DNA of 64,000 nucleotides, taken from NCBI RefSeq assembly GCF_900110245.1, contig NZ_FOCZ01000002.1, positions 248,001-312,000 on the forward strand, given 5' to 3'. The translations under genes and the position numbers were made by a program. Positions 61,083 to 64,000 of this stretch are shown here, in pieces. Each line of letters opens with the position of its first letter. Position 1 is the stretch's first letter. This DNA comes from Niastella yeongjuensis (GTDB lineage Bacteria > Bacteroidota > Bacteroidia > Chitinophagales > Chitinophagaceae). The notes under the pieces were generated by a model. That model saw only the letters and a list, made by a program, of their open reading frames with translations. It was not told the origin of the DNA and did not search any database.

Positions 61083-61973
61083 ATGGCAACCAAGAAAAAG
61101 GCGGCCAAGCCAGCAAAAAAAACGATTGCCCCGAAAAAATCGGCTCGTCCGGTTGTGGGGGCAACCAAATCTGCTGCAAAAAAAATAGTTGCTAAAAAGG
61201 ATGTTAAGCCTGCTGCAAAAAAGGCAGTTAAGCCACCTGTTGAAAAGAAGGCCCCGATAAAACACGCGGCCGTTGCTCACCACGAGGTTGCTGCCAAGGC
61301 ACATGCAAAACCATCCCATGCACCTGATACGGCTAAGCCTGTTGCCAAACACGTTGATATAAAAGAAATTAAAGATATTAAAAAGACAGTGGAGGCTCCT
61401 GTTAAGGTCGAAAAGCCGGAAGTAAAGGTGGAAGTCAAAAAACCGGAACCGGTTATTCCACCTCCACCACCTAAAAAACCGGAGCCCCCAAAACCGGTAA
61501 AAGTGGTGATTCCGGAAATAAAGACAAAAACATCGCGTCGATACGAACCGGAATTCACGAAATCAGTATTAGATCAACCAGAAAACATTCAAACAGGACC
61601 AACCATGAGATATAGTGATGCCGAACTGAGCGAGTTCAAAGACCTGATCCTGAAAAAAGCAGAGCAGGCCAAAAAAGAACTTACTTATTTACAGGGTTTA
61701 ATAACCCGCAAAGATGAAATGGGTGGCGATGAAAACGAAAATCGCTACATGACCATGGAAGATGGCAGTATGAGTATGGAACGGGAGCAGTTGGCCCAAA
61801 TGGCCAGCCGTCAGATCAATTACATTGATCACCTGGAGAAAGCTCTGATGCGCATCGAAAACAAAACGTATGGCATTTGCCGGGTAACCGGTAAACTCAT
61901 CGATAAAGCCAGGTTACGCGCGGTACCGCACGCTACCCTGAGCATCGAGGCCAAGCAAATGATGAATAAATAG
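61083..61973 (+). CDS. DksA/TraR-like protein with histone-like basic N-terminus
   Basis: A 296-residue protein made of two parts. Residues 1-115 are a Lys/Ala/Pro-rich tail (TKKKAAKPAKKTIAPKKSAR; AAKKIVAKKDVKPAAKKAVK) resembling histone H1/AlgP-type DNA-binding tails, then a proline-rich hinge (PVIPPPPPKKPEPPKPVK). Residues about 175-296 are a DksA/TraR-type coiled coil and C-terminal globular end (YSDAELSEFKDLILKKAEQA; EKALMRIENKTYGICRVTGK; RLRAVPHATLSIEAKQ). The four-Cys zinc finger of DksA is reduced to a single Cys. DksA binds the RNA polymerase secondary channel; here the acidic coiled-coil tip should be examined. It sits 4 bases after ileS and is followed by a strong terminator. Confidence 0.85.
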   Translation: MATKKKAAKPAKKTIAPKKSARPVVGATKSAAKKIVAKKDVKPAAKKAVKPPVEKKAPIKHAAVAHHEVAAKAHAKPSHAPDTAKPVAKHVDIKEIKDIKKTVEAPVKVEKPEVKVEVKKPEPVIPPPPPKKPEPPKPVKVVIPEIKTKTSRRYEPEFTKSVLDQPENIQTGPTMRYSDAELSEFKDLILKKAEQAKKELTYLQGLITRKDEMGGDENENRYMTMEDGSMSMEREQLAQMASRQINYIDHLEKALMRIENKTYGICRVTGKLIDKARLRAVPHATLSIEAKQMMNK

Positions 61974-62050
61974 TCGTTTGCCAATCGGTTGGTAATCATT
62001 CTGCTTTTAGTGGAATGGGTTTGTTATGCCAGTTATACATTAAATTATTA

Positions 62051-62085
62051 AGCCCCCTTGGTTATACCGAGGGGGCTTTGTTTGT
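62051..62085 (+). terminator. Terminator after the DksA-like gene
   Basis: An 11-bp GC-rich stem (AGCCCCCTTGG with its complement, one G-U pair), 5-base loop, then TTTGTTTGTTT. Confidence 0.88.
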
Positions 62086-62117
62086 TTAAGAAGACAGAAA
62101 TTTCATACCACCTGTCT

Positions 62118-64000
62118 CTAAAATCCTTTCTGCGCGCTGTCAGGTGCCCAAAAAGCTGCCGGCATCGGCTTCTCCAGTAAGTACTGATAATAGAATTTGT
62201 AAGCCTCATAGCGGCTATGAACGCCTTTCGCACCGATAAAGCCATGGCGTTCGCCGGGATACAGCATAAATTCAAAATGCTTTTTCATATCCTCCAGCTT
62301 ATTGATGAATACCAGGCTGTTTTGCATATGTACATTGTCGTCTGAAGTGCCATGTACAATACGCAACAATCCTTTGTATTTATTGGCATACGTTAAAACC
62401 GACGTGTTTTTATAACCTTCCGGATTGTCCTGGGGCGTATTCATAAAGCGTTCGGTGTAATGCGTATCATAATATTGCCAGTCAGTTACCGAAGAATTGG
62501 CTATGCCATATGGGAATACATCGGCACCATAGGTGAGGGCCATACAGGTCATATAACCACCAAAGCTGCCACCGGTAATACACAGCTTGTTGCTGTCTAC
62601 CCAGGGCTGGCGTTTTAACCAGCGGCCACAGGCCATAAAATCTTCAATTTCATATTTACCTAACTGACGGAAAATATAGTTCAAACCCTTCTTGCCAAAA
62701 TGGCCACTGCTGCGGTTATCAAAGGCAACCTGTATCATACCCTCCTGTGCAAACCACTGCGCAGGGGAGCCGGTTGGCCGCCAGCGGTCGTATACAGTAC
62801 CGGCATTAGGGCCCCCATAAATACTGATAAGCACCGGGTATCTTTTTGCAGGATCGAAGTTGATGGGGTAGGTGATCAGAACTGGTAACTCAAACGTACC
62901 ATCGGTTGAAGTAACATATTTCAACTCGCTTTTAGGCAGGTTGTAATCATTAAAGCTGCTTCCTTTACTGCTGGCCACTTCCCTTACCACTTTGCCTTTG
63001 GCATCAACCAGGGCCAGCGCGGGCGGTGTACTCAGGTTTGAATAACCGGTAATAAAATAACTGCCGTTGGGCGAAACGCTGATGAGGTCATGACTGTATT
63101 CGCCAAAACTCAGTCGGGTAAGGCCTTTACCATCTAACCCCGCTTTATAGAAATCAAAACGGGCCGAGTTTTCTTTGCGGGCTTTGAAATATACCACGTT
63201 TGCTTTGGCATCGATCTTTATGATGCTGGTTCCCCAAAAATTGCCGTTGGTGATGGCATTCTTTAACTGACCGTTGTTATCGTAGTAGTATAAGTTTTCC
63301 CAGCCATCGCGATCGCTTTTTACAATACAACCTTTCCCTGCAGGGAGAAAAGTGATGCGTTCACTTTCATCCAGGTCGATCCAGGTAGATTGCTTTTCAT
63401 CGTACACCTCTTTTTTACTGCCATCGGTGAGGTTGATGCTATAAAACTTCAGGTTGTTTTGTTTCCGGTTCATCCATTGGATCCATAATTGCCCATCGGG
63501 CGACCAGGCGGGGGCGCCGAAGTACTGATCGTCCTGAGCATTGAAATCGGCCCAAACAATGTTGTTGGCGTCAACGGAGGCGATACCGATCTTAACATCG
63601 GGGTTTTTATCACCAGCCTTGGGATAGCGGGTGTTTTCAAGATAACCATGCTGGCCATCAGCCACATAAATGGGAAATACGGGCACCTGCGATTCGTCGA
63701 AGTGCATAAAACAAAGGTGTTTGCTGTCGTCGCTCCACCAGAATGCTTTGTATTTGGTGGCGCGGCCAAGGATCTCTTCATAATACACCCAGCTGCTGTA
63801 GCCGTTTAAAATGGTGGTAGATCCATCGGTAGTCAGCTTTGTTTCTTTGCCGGCAGCTACATCATAGAGATACAGGTTGTTATCTTTTTTGGTGTAGGCT
63901 GCATATTTTTTATTGGGGGAGAACGTGATGTTTATACCGCCGGAAATACTGGTAGAAGGCTGCAGCTGGCTCATATCCATATCGGGATAGGGGACTGCTT
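62118..64000 (-). CDS. S9-family dipeptidyl-peptidase IV-type serine protease (5' end outside window)
   Basis: The visible 627 codons cover most of an exported DPP-IV-like peptidase; the frame runs off the window, so the signal peptide and the first part are missing. An N-terminal propeller (NITFSPNKKYAAYTKKDNNL; YEEILGRATKYKAFWWSDDS; FGAPAWSPDGQLWIQWM) precedes the alpha/beta hydrolase. The catalytic Ser is in CITGGSFGGYMTCMAL, Asp in VHGTSDDNVHMQNSLV, and His in LYPGERHGFIGAKG near the C-terminus. These enzymes remove X-Pro or X-Ala dipeptides in the periplasm. Family and triad are clear; exact specificity is not. Confidence 0.93.
   Translation of the reverse strand, partial: AVPYPDMDMSQLQPSTSISGGINITFSPNKKYAAYTKKDNNLYLYDVAAGKETKLTTDGSTTILNGYSSWVYYEEILGRATKYKAFWWSDDSKHLCFMHFDESQVPVFPIYVADGQHGYLENTRYPKAGDKNPDVKIGIASVDANNIVWADFNAQDDQYFGAPAWSPDGQLWIQWMNRKQNNLKFYSINLTDGSKKEVYDEKQSTWIDLDESERITFLPAGKGCIVKSDRDGWENLYYYDNNGQLKNAITNGNFWGTSIIKIDAKANVVYFKARKENSARFDFYKAGLDGKGLTRLSFGEYSHDLISVSPNGSYFITGYSNLSTPPALALVDAKGKVVREVASSKGSSFNDYNLPKSELKYVTSTDGTFELPVLITYPINFDPAKRYPVLISIYGGPNAGTVYDRWRPTGSPAQWFAQEGMIQVAFDNRSSGHFGKKGLNYIFRQLGKYEIEDFMACGRWLKRQPWVDSNKLCITGGSFGGYMTCMALTYGADVFPYGIANSSVTDWQYYDTHYTERFMNTPQDNPEGYKNTSVLTYANKYKGLLRIVHGTSDDNVHMQNSLVFINKLEDMKKHFEFMLYPGERHGFIGAKGVHSRYEAYKFYYQYLLEKPMPAAFWAPDSAQKGF

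Overview
The window looks like chromosomal DNA of a Bacteroidota bacterium, most likely family Chitinophagaceae (Niastella/Chitinophaga-like). This is inferred from tandem SusC/SusD pairs, a PorZ-type type IX secretion protein with a C-terminal sorting domain, a long (about 1,135-residue) IleS, Bacteroidota promoter boxes (TAnnTTTG) in front of many genes, and the absence of strong Shine-Dalgarno sites. I saw no rRNA, tRNA, CRISPR array, prophage or intact insertion sequence.

Layout. 1-2.8 kb: the end of an LpxH-like gene, a secreted propeller protein, an MscS channel and a small secreted protein. 2.9-6.2 kb: a MerR regulator divergent from gyrB, then a 72-residue orphan. 6.3-9.9 kb: a DUF1501/DUF1800 pair and an outer-membrane barrel protein. 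10-18.5 kb: housekeeping and small genes (serS, GNAT, secreted cyclophilin, gcvH, an ECF sigma/anti-sigma pair, VanZ, prfA, amidohydrolase). 18.6-24.3 kb: recO overlapping a PorZ-like gene, then an MMPL/RND exporter. 25-34.6 kb: two tandem SusC-SusD nutrient-uptake pairs. 34.7-43.4 kb: TlpA-like thioredoxin, gatB, a double-PDZ protein, an M28 peptidase, alaS and an M23 peptidase. 43.6-47.2 kb: AraC regulator, PepSY membrane protein and a DUF5009/NagX-like acyltransferase. 47.2-56.7 kb: a complete heme locus. 57.6-64 kb: ileS with a DksA-like gene, and a DPP-IV-type S9 peptidase cut by the window edge.

How the genes work together. The strongest functional unit is the heme locus. hemA and then hemC-D-E-F-B-L run on the minus strand, while hemH-hemJ run divergently, so every step from glutamyl-tRNA to protoheme is encoded in about 9.4 kb. 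The oxygen-dependent HemF indicates aerobic synthesis. The adjacent Cys-rich AraC regulator and PepSY protein suggest, but do not prove, an iron or heme link. The SusCD pairs, PorZ-like protein and S9/M28 peptidases fit a secreting polymer degrader.

The most unusual non-coding content is a set of degenerate tandem arrays with 7-8 bp or 11 bp periods confined to gene junctions. Some of them reach into the ends of hem genes. Several TAnnTTTG boxes lie so close to the start codon that very short or absent leaders are predicted.
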